Shown: one piece after another, positions 29,567-38,439 of the stretch | How positions within the stretch are numbered: the first letter of the stretch is position 1 | How the letters are laid out: each line of letters starts with the position of its first letter | Assembly (NCBI GenBank): GCA_019637355.1 | Contig: JAHBVT010000001.1 | Coordinates: 1,395,192-1,459,191 of the forward strand | Direction: 5' to 3' | DNA length: 64,000 nucleotides | Source: Gemmatimonadaceae bacterium | GTDB lineage: Bacteria > Gemmatimonadota > Gemmatimonadetes > Gemmatimonadales > Gemmatimonadaceae | Program-made: the position numbers and the translations under genes | Notes under the pieces: model-generated | The model's database searches: none | Told to the model about the DNA's origin: nothing | The model's input: only the letters and a program-made list of their open reading frames with translations

Positions 29567-29636
29567 TGCACGGGTGGGATTGAAGGGTTCTGTTCCAACG
29601 CGAACCCGAGCAGCCTCACCCGCGTCTGTCACTTCG

Positions 29637-29710
29637 CGCGGCAGGAGCCGTCACGCCGGCGTAACGTCGCGGTGTCGAATCGACGTGTGGCGTGACCTGC
29701 TCCTGCCGCG
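29637..29710. repeat. Long imperfect hairpin upstream of the TonB receptor
   Basis: CGCGGCAGGAGC (29637-29648) pairs perfectly with 29699-29710. Two bases inside, GTCACGCC pairs with GGCGTGAC, and the centre holds a further GTCG/CGAC pairing. It lies between the barrel gene ending at 29777 and the receptor start at 29566, so it may be a terminator, a leader structure or a remnant of a small mobile repeat. Confidence 0.6.
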
Positions 29711-29776
29711 TTTCCGCAATCGATCCTCGCCCCGCACCAGGAAGTCCCCGGTAGGCGGCATTGGAATGTCGCGGTA

Positions 29777-30442
29777 CTAGCGCCGTCCGCCGTAGTTGAG
29801 CACAAGTCCGATCGAGAACACGGGTTCATCGAAGGCCGCGTTGATCGGGAACGCGACGGCGGGCCGAATGGCCAGCGCATCGCTCAGCACGATGCCGACG
29901 GCCGCGCCCGCGAGGATGTAGGTGTCCTGATCGTCGGTCGGCGCCAGACCACCGGTCACGCGGAACACGTCGCGCAGCACGGTCGCGGACACGGACGGCA
30001 CCAGCGCCACGCGATTGCTGCGCATCAGCTCGCCGCCGATGGCGAGGCCGAGGCCGTAGCTCTGGGTGTGAAGGTCGCCACCGGTGCCGTTGTAGTCCTT
30101 GGTGGTGAGCCCGTAGCTGGCGCTCAGGAGGGGGCAGGCCTGCACGCGCCCGCTCGCGCTCACCGGCACCTGCGAGCCAAGGCGGCCGCCGAGCCGGACG
30201 TTGGCGTCGCTGCCGTCAAAGGCGTATGAACTGATCCCCAGGCCGCCGAAATACGAGTTGGACCCGCTGGTAAAGCCCGCGCCTAGCTCCTCGAAGTCGC
30301 TAGAGAACATGAACGAGCCCGCCAGCTGCAGGTGGTTGGTCGCGAAGCTGGGCGAGCCGAGGCAAGCCTGCGCGGCGGCAAGTGCCGGCATCGCAACCAG
30401 CGCGAGAAGAGCAGGGACAAGAACGCGGATCGAAGAGGACAT
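29777..30442 (-). CDS. Outer-membrane beta-barrel-like protein
   Basis: 221 aa from ATG 30442 (MSSSIRVLVP); the frame opens 66 bases earlier without family-like sequence. A signal peptide ends at ALAAAQA (about residue 25). The rest alternates short amphipathic strands and Gly/Ser/Asn turns (GSFMFSSDFEELGAGF, SYGLGLAIGGELM, AVALPI-like strands) and closes with FSIGLVLNYGG. This is the pattern of an eight- to ten-strand outer-membrane barrel. No known family was recognised. It carries one of the rare CATG sites at 30308. It may be co-transcribed with the receptor and phytase genes downstream, with the hairpin at 29637 between. Confidence 0.6.
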   Translation of the reverse strand: MSSSIRVLVPALLALVAMPALAAAQACLGSPSFATNHLQLAGSFMFSSDFEELGAGFTSGSNSYFGGLGISSYAFDGSDANVRLGGRLGSQVPVSASGRVQACPLLSASYGLTTKDYNGTGGDLHTQSYGLGLAIGGELMRSNRVALVPSVSATVLRDVFRVTGGLAPTDDQDTYILAGAAVGIVLSDALAIRPAVAFPINAAFDEPVFSIGLVLNYGGRR

Positions 30443-30549
30443 CGTGGCCTCGAAGTAGGTGTGAGTCGGTGCTGGCGGTGCTACACGGAGTGCTTCGCAA
30501 AGGTTCACGCGACGCCCTAGGGCAATTCAATCGCGACGAGTGCATTCGG

Positions 30550-30571
30550 GATTGCACTTCCAAGTGCAATC
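30550..30571. promoter_or_regulatory. Perfect 10-bp palindrome upstream of nuoA
   Basis: GATTGCACTT (30550-30559) and AAGTGCAATC (30562-30571) form a perfect inverted repeat with a 2-base centre. It lies about 110 bases before nuoA, in the gap between divergent genes. It has the size of a dimeric-regulator operator. Which gene it controls is not shown. Confidence 0.55.
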
Positions 30572-30637
30572 ATCGCTTGCGGTTGCAGTTGCGAGCGGCA
30601 CAACGCGCCGATAGCTTCCCACCCGAAAGTATTAGGC

Positions 30638-30655
30638 TCGTGAAATAATTCACGA
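30638..30655. promoter_or_regulatory. Second inverted repeat near the nuo start
   Basis: TCGTGAA (30638-30644) and TTCACGA (30649-30655) are perfect arms around ATAA. The site ends 26 bases before the nuoA ATG and is in an AT-rich patch, so it could overlap the promoter of the complex I operon and serve as an operator. Confidence 0.5.
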
Positions 30656-30681
30656 ATAGCGCCCGACTCCCATCCCCCCGT

Positions 30682-31086
30682 ATGGAACGGACGTACCTTC
30701 CAGTCCTGCTCTTGCTCGGATTCGTCGCCGCCAACGCGGTGCTGATCCTGGGCATTTCGCACTACCTGACCCGCCATCGGCCGACGCCGGTGAAGCAGGA
30801 GCCGTACGAGTCGGGTATGCCGGTGCTCGGCGACGCCCGCGAGCGCTTCTCGGTGAAGTTCTATATGGTCGCGATGCTGTTCATCGTCTTCGACGTGGAG
30901 ACGGTGCTGCTCGTGCCCTGGGCGGCCTACTACCAGCAACTCTCCTGCAAGGTGCCGCTGGCGAACGGCGTCTGCGCGCCTGAGCAGGTGACCTTCTATG
31001 GCCTCGGCGTGATGCTGGTCTTCCTGACCGTGCTGGTCGCCGGGTTCATCTATGAATGGAAGAAGGGAGCGATGCAATGGGATTGA
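30682..31086 (+). CDS. nuoA: NADH-quinone oxidoreductase subunit A
   Basis: 134 aa. A small membrane subunit of complex I. Three hydrophobic helices lie at about residues 6-28, 68-90 and 104-125. The conserved [10 protein letters not shown] and [17 protein letters not shown] segments are intact. First gene of the complete nuo operon. Two inverted repeats lie upstream. It overlaps nuoB by ten bases. Confidence 0.95.
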   Translation: MERTYLPVLLLLGFVAANAVLILGISHYLTRHRPTPVKQEPYESGMPVLGDARERFSVKFYMVAMLFIVFDVETVLLVPWAAYYQQLSCKVPLANGVCAPEQVTFYGLGVMLVFLTVLVAGFIYEWKKGAMQWD

Positions 31087-31706
31087 CGACGCGTCCTGAC
31101 CCGTCCACGGCCGTCTCGTGGAATCCGCAGGCCCAGGAAGGGTGGATCACCACGCGCCTGGACTTCCTCGTGAACTGGGGCCGGGCCAACTCACTGTGGC
31201 CGATGCCCTTCGGGACGGCCTGCTGCGCGATCGAGTTTATGGCCACGGCGGCCTCGCACTTCGACCTCGCGCGCTTCGGGATGGAGCGGATGAGCTTCTC
31301 GCCCCGCCAGAGCGACGTGCTGATCTGCGCTGGGCGCGTGCCGTTCAAGCTGGCGCCGGTCATCCGCCGCATCTATCAACAGATGCACCAGCCCAAGTGG
31401 GTGATCTCGATGGGCGCCTGCGCCTCCTCGGGCGGAATGTTCGACTCCTACGCCGTGGTGCAGGGCATCGACACGATCATCCCGGTGGACGTGTACGTGC
31501 CGGGCTGCCCGCCGCGTCCGGAAGGCCTGATCTACGGCATTATGATGCTGCAGAAGAAGGTGATGCAGGAGCGGATGAGCAACGCGGCGCTGCGCGACGA
31601 GCTGATCGTCGACCCTACCTCGCAGCTGTACATCCCGCCCGACCGCATCGACGAGCTGTCCGAGCCCTTCGGCAACTCGGTGCACCAGACCCGGTCGGCG
31701 CCGTGA
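31077..31706 (+). CDS. nuoB: NADH-quinone oxidoreductase subunit B
   Basis: 209 aa from ATG 31077, inside the end of nuoA. It holds the terminal cluster N2 next to the quinone site. The four ligands are visible: tandem Cys49-Cys50 in GTACCAIEF, Cys115 in GACASSGG and Cys144 in PGCPPRPE. The C-terminal 40 residues are variable. Its stop overlaps the GTG proposed for nuoC. Confidence 0.96.
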   Translation: MGLTTRPDPSTAVSWNPQAQEGWITTRLDFLVNWGRANSLWPMPFGTACCAIEFMATAASHFDLARFGMERMSFSPRQSDVLICAGRVPFKLAPVIRRIYQQMHQPKWVISMGACASSGGMFDSYAVVQGIDTIIPVDVYVPGCPPRPEGLIYGIMMLQKKVMQERMSNAALRDELIVDPTSQLYIPPDRIDELSEPFGNSVHQTRSAP

Positions 31707-32413
31707 GCAAGCACTCCGCCCCCACGTTCTCCATCGTGCACCCCGGCACGCCCGGGGACCAGCCGACGACGCCGACGAACATCCCGCACCGCGGCGGCGC
31801 GATGAACCCCAGCGTGGACGCGCTGCGCGCCCGTTTCGGCACGGCCATCGGCCGCGCCGAGGTCGTCTGGGGCGACACCACCGTGTATGTGGAGCGCAGC
31901 AAGGTCGGCGAGGTCGCCGCGTGGCTGCAGGGCGATCCCGACCAGAGCTACGAGATGCTGGTGGACGTGACCGCCGTCGAGTACCGCGATGCGGTGCGCC
32001 CGATCGAGGTTGTCTGGCACCTGCGCTCGCTGAAGTTCCGCCGCTTCCTGCGCCTCAAGGCCGAGCTCCCCAAGGACGGCAAGACGCCGTTGGCCGTGCC
32101 GAGCGTGTGGCCGGTGTGGAAGGGCGCCGATTGGTTGGAGCGCGAGTGCTACGACATGTTCGGCATCCGCTTCGAGGGTCATCCGGACCTGCGCCGCATC
32201 CTGATGTGGGAGCAGTACAAGGAAGGCTATCCGCTGCGGAAGGACTTCCCGATGCGCGGGCGCTTCTCGCGCTCCGAGCAGCTGAAGCAGGCGCTGGCGG
32301 CGAATCCCGAAGCGCGCTACTCGATGGAAGAGCTCTCGATCGCCGATGCCTTCGAAGACCTGCCGCGTGATATGCGCCAGCGACTCGGCGGCGGCGAGAA
32401 GACTGGGGAATAG
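31703..32413 (+). CDS. nuoC: NADH-quinone oxidoreductase subunit C
   Basis: 236 aa from GTG 31703, which overlaps the nuoB TGA; ATG 31802 would give 203 aa and drop a low-complexity leader. The 30-kDa-subunit signature [20 protein letters not shown] with [20 protein letters not shown] is near residues 145-190. Peripheral arm subunit next to NuoD; separate genes here, not a nuoCD fusion. The Asp-Met in the signature uses GAC-ATG at 32155, one of the few CATG sites in the window. Confidence 0.92.
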   Translation: MSKHSAPTFSIVHPGTPGDQPTTPTNIPHRGGAMNPSVDALRARFGTAIGRAEVVWGDTTVYVERSKVGEVAAWLQGDPDQSYEMLVDVTAVEYRDAVRPIEVVWHLRSLKFRRFLRLKAELPKDGKTPLAVPSVWPVWKGADWLERECYDMFGIRFEGHPDLRRILMWEQYKEGYPLRKDFPMRGRFSRSEQLKQALAANPEARYSMEELSIADAFEDLPRDMRQRLGGGEKTGE

Positions 32414-32419
32414 ACGCCA

Positions 32420-33724
32420 ATGGCCACGATGACCGATAAGCGCACCATCGAGGTAGCGCTCTCCACCACGGGGCTGGGTCCCGACGGCAAGCCGCAGCGC
32501 ATCCCGCTGGGCGCCGAGGGCCTGATGACCCCGCACGCCGCCGTCGAACCGGAGTTCGAAGGCGAGCATATGCTCATCAACATCGGGCCGCAGCACCCGG
32601 CGACGCACGGGGTGCTGCGCCTGGTGCTCGAGCTCGACGGCGAGACCGTCGTCCGCTGCATCCCGCACGTCGGGTACCTGCACTGCGGCTTCGAGAAGAT
32701 CGGGGAGTACCGCCAGTACAACCAGATCATCCCGTGGACCGACCGCGAGGACTACCTCAACTCGATGGGCAACAACGTCGCGTTCGCCTTGGGCGCGGAG
32801 CGGCTGTTCGGCATCGAGATCACCGAGCGCTGCCGTGTGCTGCGCGTGATCGCGATGGAGCTGTCGCGCATCATCTCGCACCTAGTGTGGCTGGGCACGA
32901 CCTGCATCGACATCGGCGCGTTCACGCCGTTCCTGTGGAGCTTCCAGGAGCGCGAGAACGTCTACAACCTGCTCGAGCGCTGGACCGGTGCGCGCCTGAC
33001 GACCAGCGGCGCGCGCGTGGGCGGGATGATCGCCGACGTGCCGGAGGGCTGGACGGACCAGTTGCGGCACTTCATCGACACCTTCCCCAAGACGCTCGAC
33101 CAGGTCGAGCGGATGCTGAACAAGAACGCCATCTGGGTGGGCCGCACGGTGGGCCTGGGCGTGATGACGCCGCAGGAGGCGCTGAACTACGGCCTGACGG
33201 GGCCGATGCTGCGCGCCAGCGGCGTGGCCTACGACGTGCGCAAGGACTTCCCGTACCTCGGCTACGAGACCTACGATTTCGACGTGCCGGTGGGCACCAA
33301 CGGCGACGTGTACGACCGCTTCCTCGTGCGGCAGGAAGAGCTGCGGCAGTCGCTGCGCATCCTCGACCAGGCGCTCAAGCGCCTGCCGGACGGCCCGGTG
33401 GACGTGGATGACCCGCGCGTCATCCTGCCGCCGAAGTCCAAGGCGACGAGCCAGATGGAATCGATGATCCATCACTTCAAGCTGGTGATGGAAGGCCCGC
33501 GGCCGCCGATCGGCGAGGTGTATATGCCGATCGAGAGCCCCAAGGGCGAGAAGGGCTACTACTTCGTGTCCGACGGCACGGCCAAGCCGGTGCGCTGGCG
33601 CATCCGCCCGCCCAGCTACGTGAACCTGTCGGCGATCCCGAAGATGGTCGAGGGCCACCTGCTCTCCGACGTCATCGCGATCAACGCTTCGATCGACATC
33701 GTGATGGGAGAGATTGACCGGTGA
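32420..33724 (+). CDS. nuoD: NADH-quinone oxidoreductase subunit D
   Basis: 434 aa. The 49-kDa subunit that helps form the quinone cavity. GPQHPATHGVLRL near residue 55 holds the quinone-binding His. HVGYLHCGFEK, the RTVGLGVMTPQEALNYGLTG-type segment and the C-terminal GEIDR, typical of the family end, are present. The first 45 residues are an extension with little conservation. The stop overlaps the nuoE start. Confidence 0.96.
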   Translation: MATMTDKRTIEVALSTTGLGPDGKPQRIPLGAEGLMTPHAAVEPEFEGEHMLINIGPQHPATHGVLRLVLELDGETVVRCIPHVGYLHCGFEKIGEYRQYNQIIPWTDREDYLNSMGNNVAFALGAERLFGIEITERCRVLRVIAMELSRIISHLVWLGTTCIDIGAFTPFLWSFQERENVYNLLERWTGARLTTSGARVGGMIADVPEGWTDQLRHFIDTFPKTLDQVERMLNKNAIWVGRTVGLGVMTPQEALNYGLTGPMLRASGVAYDVRKDFPYLGYETYDFDVPVGTNGDVYDRFLVRQEELRQSLRILDQALKRLPDGPVDVDDPRVILPPKSKATSQMESMIHHFKLVMEGPRPPIGEVYMPIESPKGEKGYYFVSDGTAKPVRWRIRPPSYVNLSAIPKMVEGHLLSDVIAINASIDIVMGEIDR

Positions 33725-34263
33725 GCCACGGACCTTCGGCGCCCAGCGCCGCCCCCCACGGGCATCACGCGCACGAACCGTACGTGCCGGTCTTCACGCC
33801 GGGCTCGGCGCGCAAGAAGGAGCTCGACGACCTGATGACGCGCTATCCGGACAAGCGGGCCTGCCTGCTGCCGGGCCTCTGGATGATCCAGCAGGAGCGC
33901 GGCTGGATCAGCGAAGACGCGATGCGCGAGATCGGCGAGCAGCTCGGCTGCACCGCCGCGTACGTGAAGGGCGTCGTGACGTTCTACACGATGTACCACC
34001 AGCATCCGGTGGGGCAGCACTTCATCCAGGTCTGCACCACGTCGCCCTGCCTCTGCGCCGGCGCCGACAAGGTCGTGGAGGCCTTCCTCGAGCACACCGG
34101 CTGCAAGGAGCTCGGCCTCACGAGCCCCGACGGCAAGTACACGGTCATCGAGGTCGAGTGCCTCGGCGCCTGCGGCTTCGCCACGCCGGTGCAGATCAAC
34201 GAGGATTACGTCGAAAACGTGACGCCCGAGAAGGTTCCGGAGATTCTCGGAGGCCTGAAGTGA
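33721..34263 (+). CDS. nuoE: NADH-quinone oxidoreductase subunit E
   Basis: 180 aa from GTG 33721. The thioredoxin-like [2Fe-2S] subunit of the NADH dehydrogenase module. Ligands are Cys105, Cys110, Cys147 and Cys151 in CTTSPC and CLGAC. The first 20 residues are His/Pro/Ala-rich. VKGVVTFYTMYHQ is the family motif. A class A repeat half-element separates it from nuoF. Confidence 0.94.
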   Translation: MSHGPSAPSAAPHGHHAHEPYVPVFTPGSARKKELDDLMTRYPDKRACLLPGLWMIQQERGWISEDAMREIGEQLGCTAAYVKGVVTFYTMYHQHPVGQHFIQVCTTSPCLCAGADKVVEAFLEHTGCKELGLTSPDGKYTVIEVECLGACGFATPVQINEDYVENVTPEKVPEILGGLK

Positions 34264-34271
34264 TGCAGTCC

Positions 34272-34295
34272 GCATCCGTCATCCGTCATCCGTCC
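34272..34295. repeat. Class A intergenic repeat, single-arm copy
   Basis: Three tandem ATCCGTC units, matching the right arm of the hairpins at 9709, 58835 and 59797, lie in the 49-base nuoE-nuoF gap. No complementary left arm is present, so no hairpin forms here. Confidence 0.7.
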
Positions 34296-34312
34296 ACGCT
34301 CGGGTCGCGCTA

Positions 34313-35629
34313 ATGGGTTACCCGCACAAGAGCCATCCCAGAGAGACTCCGGTCCTCTCCAAGCATTTCGGCAACCCCGAGGCCCGCAAGCTCGAGACCT
34401 GGAAGTCGTTCGGCGGCTACAAGGCGCTGCAGCAGGCCTTGGGGATGGATCCGGTCGCCATCCAGAACGTCGTGAAGGATTCCGGCCTGCGCGGTCGCGG
34501 TGGCGCCGGATTCCCGACCGGGCTCAAGTGGTCGTTTATGAAGCTCGGCGACGGCAAGCCGCATTATCTGGCCTGCAACGCCGACGAATCCGAGCCGGGC
34601 ACGTTCAAGGACCGTGAGATTATGCGGTGGACGCCGCACGCGCTGATCGAGGGCTGCGCCATCGGCGCCTACGCCATCGGCGCCGAGACGGCCTACATCT
34701 ACGTGCGCGGCGAGTTCACCGAACCCATCAAGCGGCTCGAGGATGCGCTCGCCGAGGCGCGGGCCGCCGGCATCATCGGCAAGAACGCGATGGGCAGCGG
34801 TAAGACGATCGACGTCTGGGTGCATCGCGGCGCCGGCGCGTACATCTGCGGCGAAGAGACCGCCCTGATGAACTCGCTCGAAGGCAAGCGCGGCAATCCG
34901 CGCATCAAGCCGCCGTTCCCGGCGGTGAGCGGCCTGTTCGGGATGCCGACGACGATCAACAACGTCGAGACGCTGGCCGCGGTGCCGCACATCCTCAACA
35001 ACGGCGCCGAGTGGTACAAGGCGATGTGCCTGTCGTCGCCCAAGAGCACCGGCAGCAAGCTGTTCTCCGTCTGCGGCAATGTCAGCAAGCCGGGCAACTA
35101 CGAAGTCGTGATGGGATTCCCGTTCAAGGAGTTCCTGTACGACCTCTGCGGCGGCCCCCTGCCGGGACGCAAGTTCAAGGCGATCATCCCCGGCGGTTCG
35201 TCGGTGCCGGTGATCAACCTCGAGGAAGCCGAGTCGGTGAAGATGGACTACGAGGGCTTCCTCGAAGTCGGCACGATGCTGGGTTCCGGCGGCGTGATCA
35301 TCTTCGACGACGCGCAGTCGATGCCGCTGCAGCTGGCCCGCCTCTCGCGCTTCTACGCGCACGAGAGCTGCGCCCAATGCACGCAGTGCCGCGAAGGCAC
35401 CGCGTGGATGACCAAGATCCTCGAGCGCATCGTGGCCGGCAACGGCACCTTCGAGGATCTCGACACGATCTTCGACCTGGCCGAGAATATGACCGGCAAG
35501 ACGATCTGCGTGCTGTCGGATTCCTGCGCGGCTCCCGTGACCAGCGGCATCAATCGCTTCCGCGGCGAGTTCGAGGCGCTGATCAAGGGCAAGCGCTCGT
35601 CCACCGTCGCGGTGGGGGCGGGCCGATGA
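34313..35629 (+). CDS. nuoF: NADH-quinone oxidoreductase subunit F
   Basis: 438 aa. Binds NADH and FMN and carries a [4Fe-4S] cluster. RGRGGAGFPTGLKW near residue 62 is the NADH/FMN glycine motif. ACNADESEPGTFKDRE, GAYICGEETALMNSLEG and the cluster ligands ESCAQCTQCREGT near residue 355 with a later Cys are intact. ATG 34313 follows a short class A repeat. It overlaps nuoG by four bases (ATGA). Confidence 0.97.
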   Translation: MGYPHKSHPRETPVLSKHFGNPEARKLETWKSFGGYKALQQALGMDPVAIQNVVKDSGLRGRGGAGFPTGLKWSFMKLGDGKPHYLACNADESEPGTFKDREIMRWTPHALIEGCAIGAYAIGAETAYIYVRGEFTEPIKRLEDALAEARAAGIIGKNAMGSGKTIDVWVHRGAGAYICGEETALMNSLEGKRGNPRIKPPFPAVSGLFGMPTTINNVETLAAVPHILNNGAEWYKAMCLSSPKSTGSKLFSVCGNVSKPGNYEVVMGFPFKEFLYDLCGGPLPGRKFKAIIPGGSSVPVINLEEAESVKMDYEGFLEVGTMLGSGGVIIFDDAQSMPLQLARLSRFYAHESCAQCTQCREGTAWMTKILERIVAGNGTFEDLDTIFDLAENMTGKTICVLSDSCAAPVTSGINRFRGEFEALIKGKRSSTVAVGAGR

Positions 35630-37185
35630 GCCAGACGGTGAACCTGACGATCGAGGGGCGCCAGATCAGCGTCCCGGCCGGCACGAGCATTCTCGAAGCG
35701 GCCAAGGCCGCCGGCGTGCTCGTCCCGCATTACTGCTACCACCCGGGTCTGCCGGTGGCCGGCGTCTGCCGGATGTGCCTCGTCGAAGTGGAGAAGATGC
35801 CGAAGCTGGCACCCTCCTGCGCGACGGCGGTGGCGGAAGGGCAGGTGGTGCACGTGTACTCCGAGAAGGCGCTCGAGGCGCGCAAGGGCGTGCTCGAGCT
35901 GCTGCTCATCAACCATCCGCTCGACTGCCCGATCTGCGACCAGGCCGGGGAGTGCGAGCTGCAGGACTACACCTTCCAGGAAGGCCGCGCCGACTCGCGA
36001 TACCACGAGCCGAAGCGCTTCAACCCGGTCGAGGACTTCGGCGGCGACGTCCTGTACGTCACCAACCGCTGCATCCTCTGCACGCGCTGCGTCCGCTTTA
36101 TGGAGGACGTGCACCAGGAGCCGGTGCTCAACGTCTCCGAGCGCGGGGACCGCGCCGTCATCGGCAAGGCGACGGACGCCGACCTCACGCAGCCCTGGGC
36201 AGCGAACGTGATCGACCTCTGCCCGGTCGGTGCACTGGTCTCAAAGGACTTCCTCAACAAGGCACGGGCCTGGGAGCTGGACCGCACGGCCTCCGTCTGC
36301 ACGGGCTGCTCGCAGGGCTGCAACAGCATCCTCGAGACCCGCGACAACGTCGTCGTCCGGATGAAGCCGCGCTCCAACGAGGCGGTGAACCACTTCTACC
36401 TCTGCGACGAAGGTCGCCTCGGCTACCGCGGGTTCAACCGCGCAGACCGCATTGAGGCGCCGAAGATCAAGCTGCACGACGTGCTCTCGCCGGTGGACTG
36501 GGAGATCGCCTACGCCGAGGCCGTCAAGGCGCTCAGCGGCAAGCGCGCGTACGTCGTCGCCAGCCCGACGCTGAGCAACGAGGCGCTGTTCCTCCTGAAG
36601 CAGCTCGTCAAGAAGACGGGCGGGCAGGGCGTGTTCCGTTGCGCCACCGGCCCCGAGGCGCCGCTGCCGGGCGTGAGCGACCTCTCGCTGCGCGCTGACC
36701 GCGCGCCCAACGTGCAGGGCGCCGAGCTGCTCGGCTTCGTCCGTCAGGACGCAGACGTGCTCGCGGGCCTCAAGGACGGTGACGTGCTCGTGCTGGCCGG
36801 TGAGGAGCTCGAGGGCGTGGACGCGGCGAAGGCCGCCAAGGCCAGCGCCATCGTCGTGATCGGCACGGCGCTGCCGCTGCACATCCCGACGCCGTCGGTG
36901 GTGCTGCCGATCGCCAACGCGGCCGAGGAAGAAGGCACCTTCACCAACCTGCGCGGCCGCGTGCAGCGCTTCCTGCAGGCCAAGGCCGCACCGGGCCTCG
37001 CCCGGCCGAGCTGGTTCGCCCTGGCCGACCTCAACAACGCGATCGGCGTGACCAACGAACACCTGCTGCCGGGCAGCGTCTTTGCGGCGCTGGCGGCGGC
37101 CGAGCCGGCCTACGCCGGCCTGAGCTACGAGACGCTGGGCCTGATGGGAGCGCCGGTGGCCGGCGCCACGACAGGGGCGGCCTGA
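35626..37185 (+). CDS. nuoG: NADH-quinone oxidoreductase subunit G, short form
   Basis: 519 aa from ATG 35626. The N-terminal [2Fe-2S] domain has HYCYHPGLPVAGVCRMC. Next comes DCPICDQAGECELQDY with the His-Cys3 cluster, then CILCTRCVRFMED, and CTGCSQGCNS as the molybdopterin-type Fe4S4 site. The remainder is a shortened molybdopterin-oxidoreductase-like region; E. coli NuoG is about 900 aa, so the large C-terminal part is missing, as in several other phyla. Stop and nuoH start overlap (TGATG). Confidence 0.94.
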   Translation: MSQTVNLTIEGRQISVPAGTSILEAAKAAGVLVPHYCYHPGLPVAGVCRMCLVEVEKMPKLAPSCATAVAEGQVVHVYSEKALEARKGVLELLLINHPLDCPICDQAGECELQDYTFQEGRADSRYHEPKRFNPVEDFGGDVLYVTNRCILCTRCVRFMEDVHQEPVLNVSERGDRAVIGKATDADLTQPWAANVIDLCPVGALVSKDFLNKARAWELDRTASVCTGCSQGCNSILETRDNVVVRMKPRSNEAVNHFYLCDEGRLGYRGFNRADRIEAPKIKLHDVLSPVDWEIAYAEAVKALSGKRAYVVASPTLSNEALFLLKQLVKKTGGQGVFRCATGPEAPLPGVSDLSLRADRAPNVQGAELLGFVRQDADVLAGLKDGDVLVLAGEELEGVDAAKAAKASAIVVIGTALPLHIPTPSVVLPIANAAEEEGTFTNLRGRVQRFLQAKAAPGLARPSWFALADLNNAIGVTNEHLLPGSVFAALAAAEPAYAGLSYETLGLMGAPVAGATTGAA

Positions 37186-38438
37186 TGGACCAGAGTCAGC
37201 TCCCCCTGGGCTTCTGGCCCTTCGTCGTCTTCACCATCCTGAAGATGCTCGGCATCTTCACGCTCTATATGGTCGGCGTGGCGTACACGACGCTGGCCGA
37301 GCGCAAGATCTCGGCGTGGATCCAGGACCGTCACGGTCCCAACCGCGTCGGGCCCTGGGGCCTGTTCCAGGTGCTGGCCGACGGCGTGAAGAACATTATG
37401 AAGGAAGAGACGATGCCGGGCGGCGTGAACAAGCCGATCTTCATCCTGGCACCAGCCATCGCCTTCGTGCCCGCGCTGATCGCGTGGGCGGTGATTCCCT
37501 TCGGCGCGCCGATCCCGACGCCCTGGGGCGCCGTGGACCAGGTAGTGGCGGACCTGCCGATCGGCTTCCTGTTCACGCTCGGCATCGCCTCGCTCGGCGT
37601 GTATGGCATCGTGCTCGCCGGCTGGGCCTCCAACAACAAGTACGCGCTGCTCGGCGGCCTCCGCGCCTCGGCGCAGATGGTGAGCTACGAGATCACGATG
37701 GGGATGGCCGTGATCTGCGTGCTGCTGGTCAGCGGCAACGTCTCGCTCAATGCCATCGTCGCGCAGCAGCAGGGAATGGGCTGGAACGTGATGGTGCTGA
37801 CGGTGGCGGGCTTCCTCTTCCTCGTGTCGGCGTTCGCGGAGACCAACCGCGTGCCCTTCGATATGCCCGAGGCGGAGTCGGAACTCATCGCCGGCTACCA
37901 CAGCGAATACAGCGCGATGAAGTTCTCGATGTTCCCGATCTCCGAGTACGCCAATATGGTCACGACCAGCGCGATGCTCGTGACGCTGTTCTTCGGCGGC
38001 TGGGACATCCCGTTCACGGATTGGGATTCGACCGGCCCGTACACCGTGGCCAAGGGCGTGGCCACGTTCGCGATGTTCGCCGCGAAGGTGATCTTCTTCG
38101 TCTTCTTCTACATCTGGATCCGCTGGACGCTGCCGCGCTTCCGCTACGACCAGCTGATGTCGCTGGGCTGGAAGGTGATGCTGCCGATCGCGCTGGTGTA
38201 CCTGACTGTGATCTCGGCGGCGATGCTGGCGCTGGACAAGGCCGGCCTCGGCCGCGGCGCGACCTTCGGCTACGCGATGGGCGCGCTCAACCTCGTCTGC
38301 GTCGTGGTGCTGTTCCTGGTGCTCGACCGCGGACGCCTGGTGAGCCCGGCCAGCGCCCGCCTGAGCCCTGACGATGTGGCCCGCCTGCGCCGCCGCGCCC
38401 CCGCGCGCGCGACGCTGACCCCTGAGGAGATCCGCTGA
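37185..38438 (+). CDS. nuoH: NADH-quinone oxidoreductase subunit H
   Basis: 417 aa, an eight-helix or longer membrane subunit joining the two arms at the quinone tunnel. AERKISAWIQDRHGPNRVGP near residue 45, the ETNRVPFDMPEAESELIAGY loop and WIRWTLPRFRYDQLM are intact. The C-terminal 40 residues form an Arg-rich cytoplasmic tail not present in short NuoH proteins. Confidence 0.97.
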   Translation: MDQSQLPLGFWPFVVFTILKMLGIFTLYMVGVAYTTLAERKISAWIQDRHGPNRVGPWGLFQVLADGVKNIMKEETMPGGVNKPIFILAPAIAFVPALIAWAVIPFGAPIPTPWGAVDQVVADLPIGFLFTLGIASLGVYGIVLAGWASNNKYALLGGLRASAQMVSYEITMGMAVICVLLVSGNVSLNAIVAQQQGMGWNVMVLTVAGFLFLVSAFAETNRVPFDMPEAESELIAGYHSEYSAMKFSMFPISEYANMVTTSAMLVTLFFGGWDIPFTDWDSTGPYTVAKGVATFAMFAAKVIFFVFFYIWIRWTLPRFRYDQLMSLGWKVMLPIALVYLTVISAAMLALDKAGLGRGATFGYAMGALNLVCVVVLFLVLDRGRLVSPASARLSPDDVARLRRRAPARATLTPEEIR

Positions 38439-38439
38439 G

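Noticed and set aside
34272-34295. Short tandem ATCCGTC units as a CRISPR fragment
   Set aside because: Units are only 7 bases, without spacers, and the same units form hairpin arms elsewhere; no cas gene is present.
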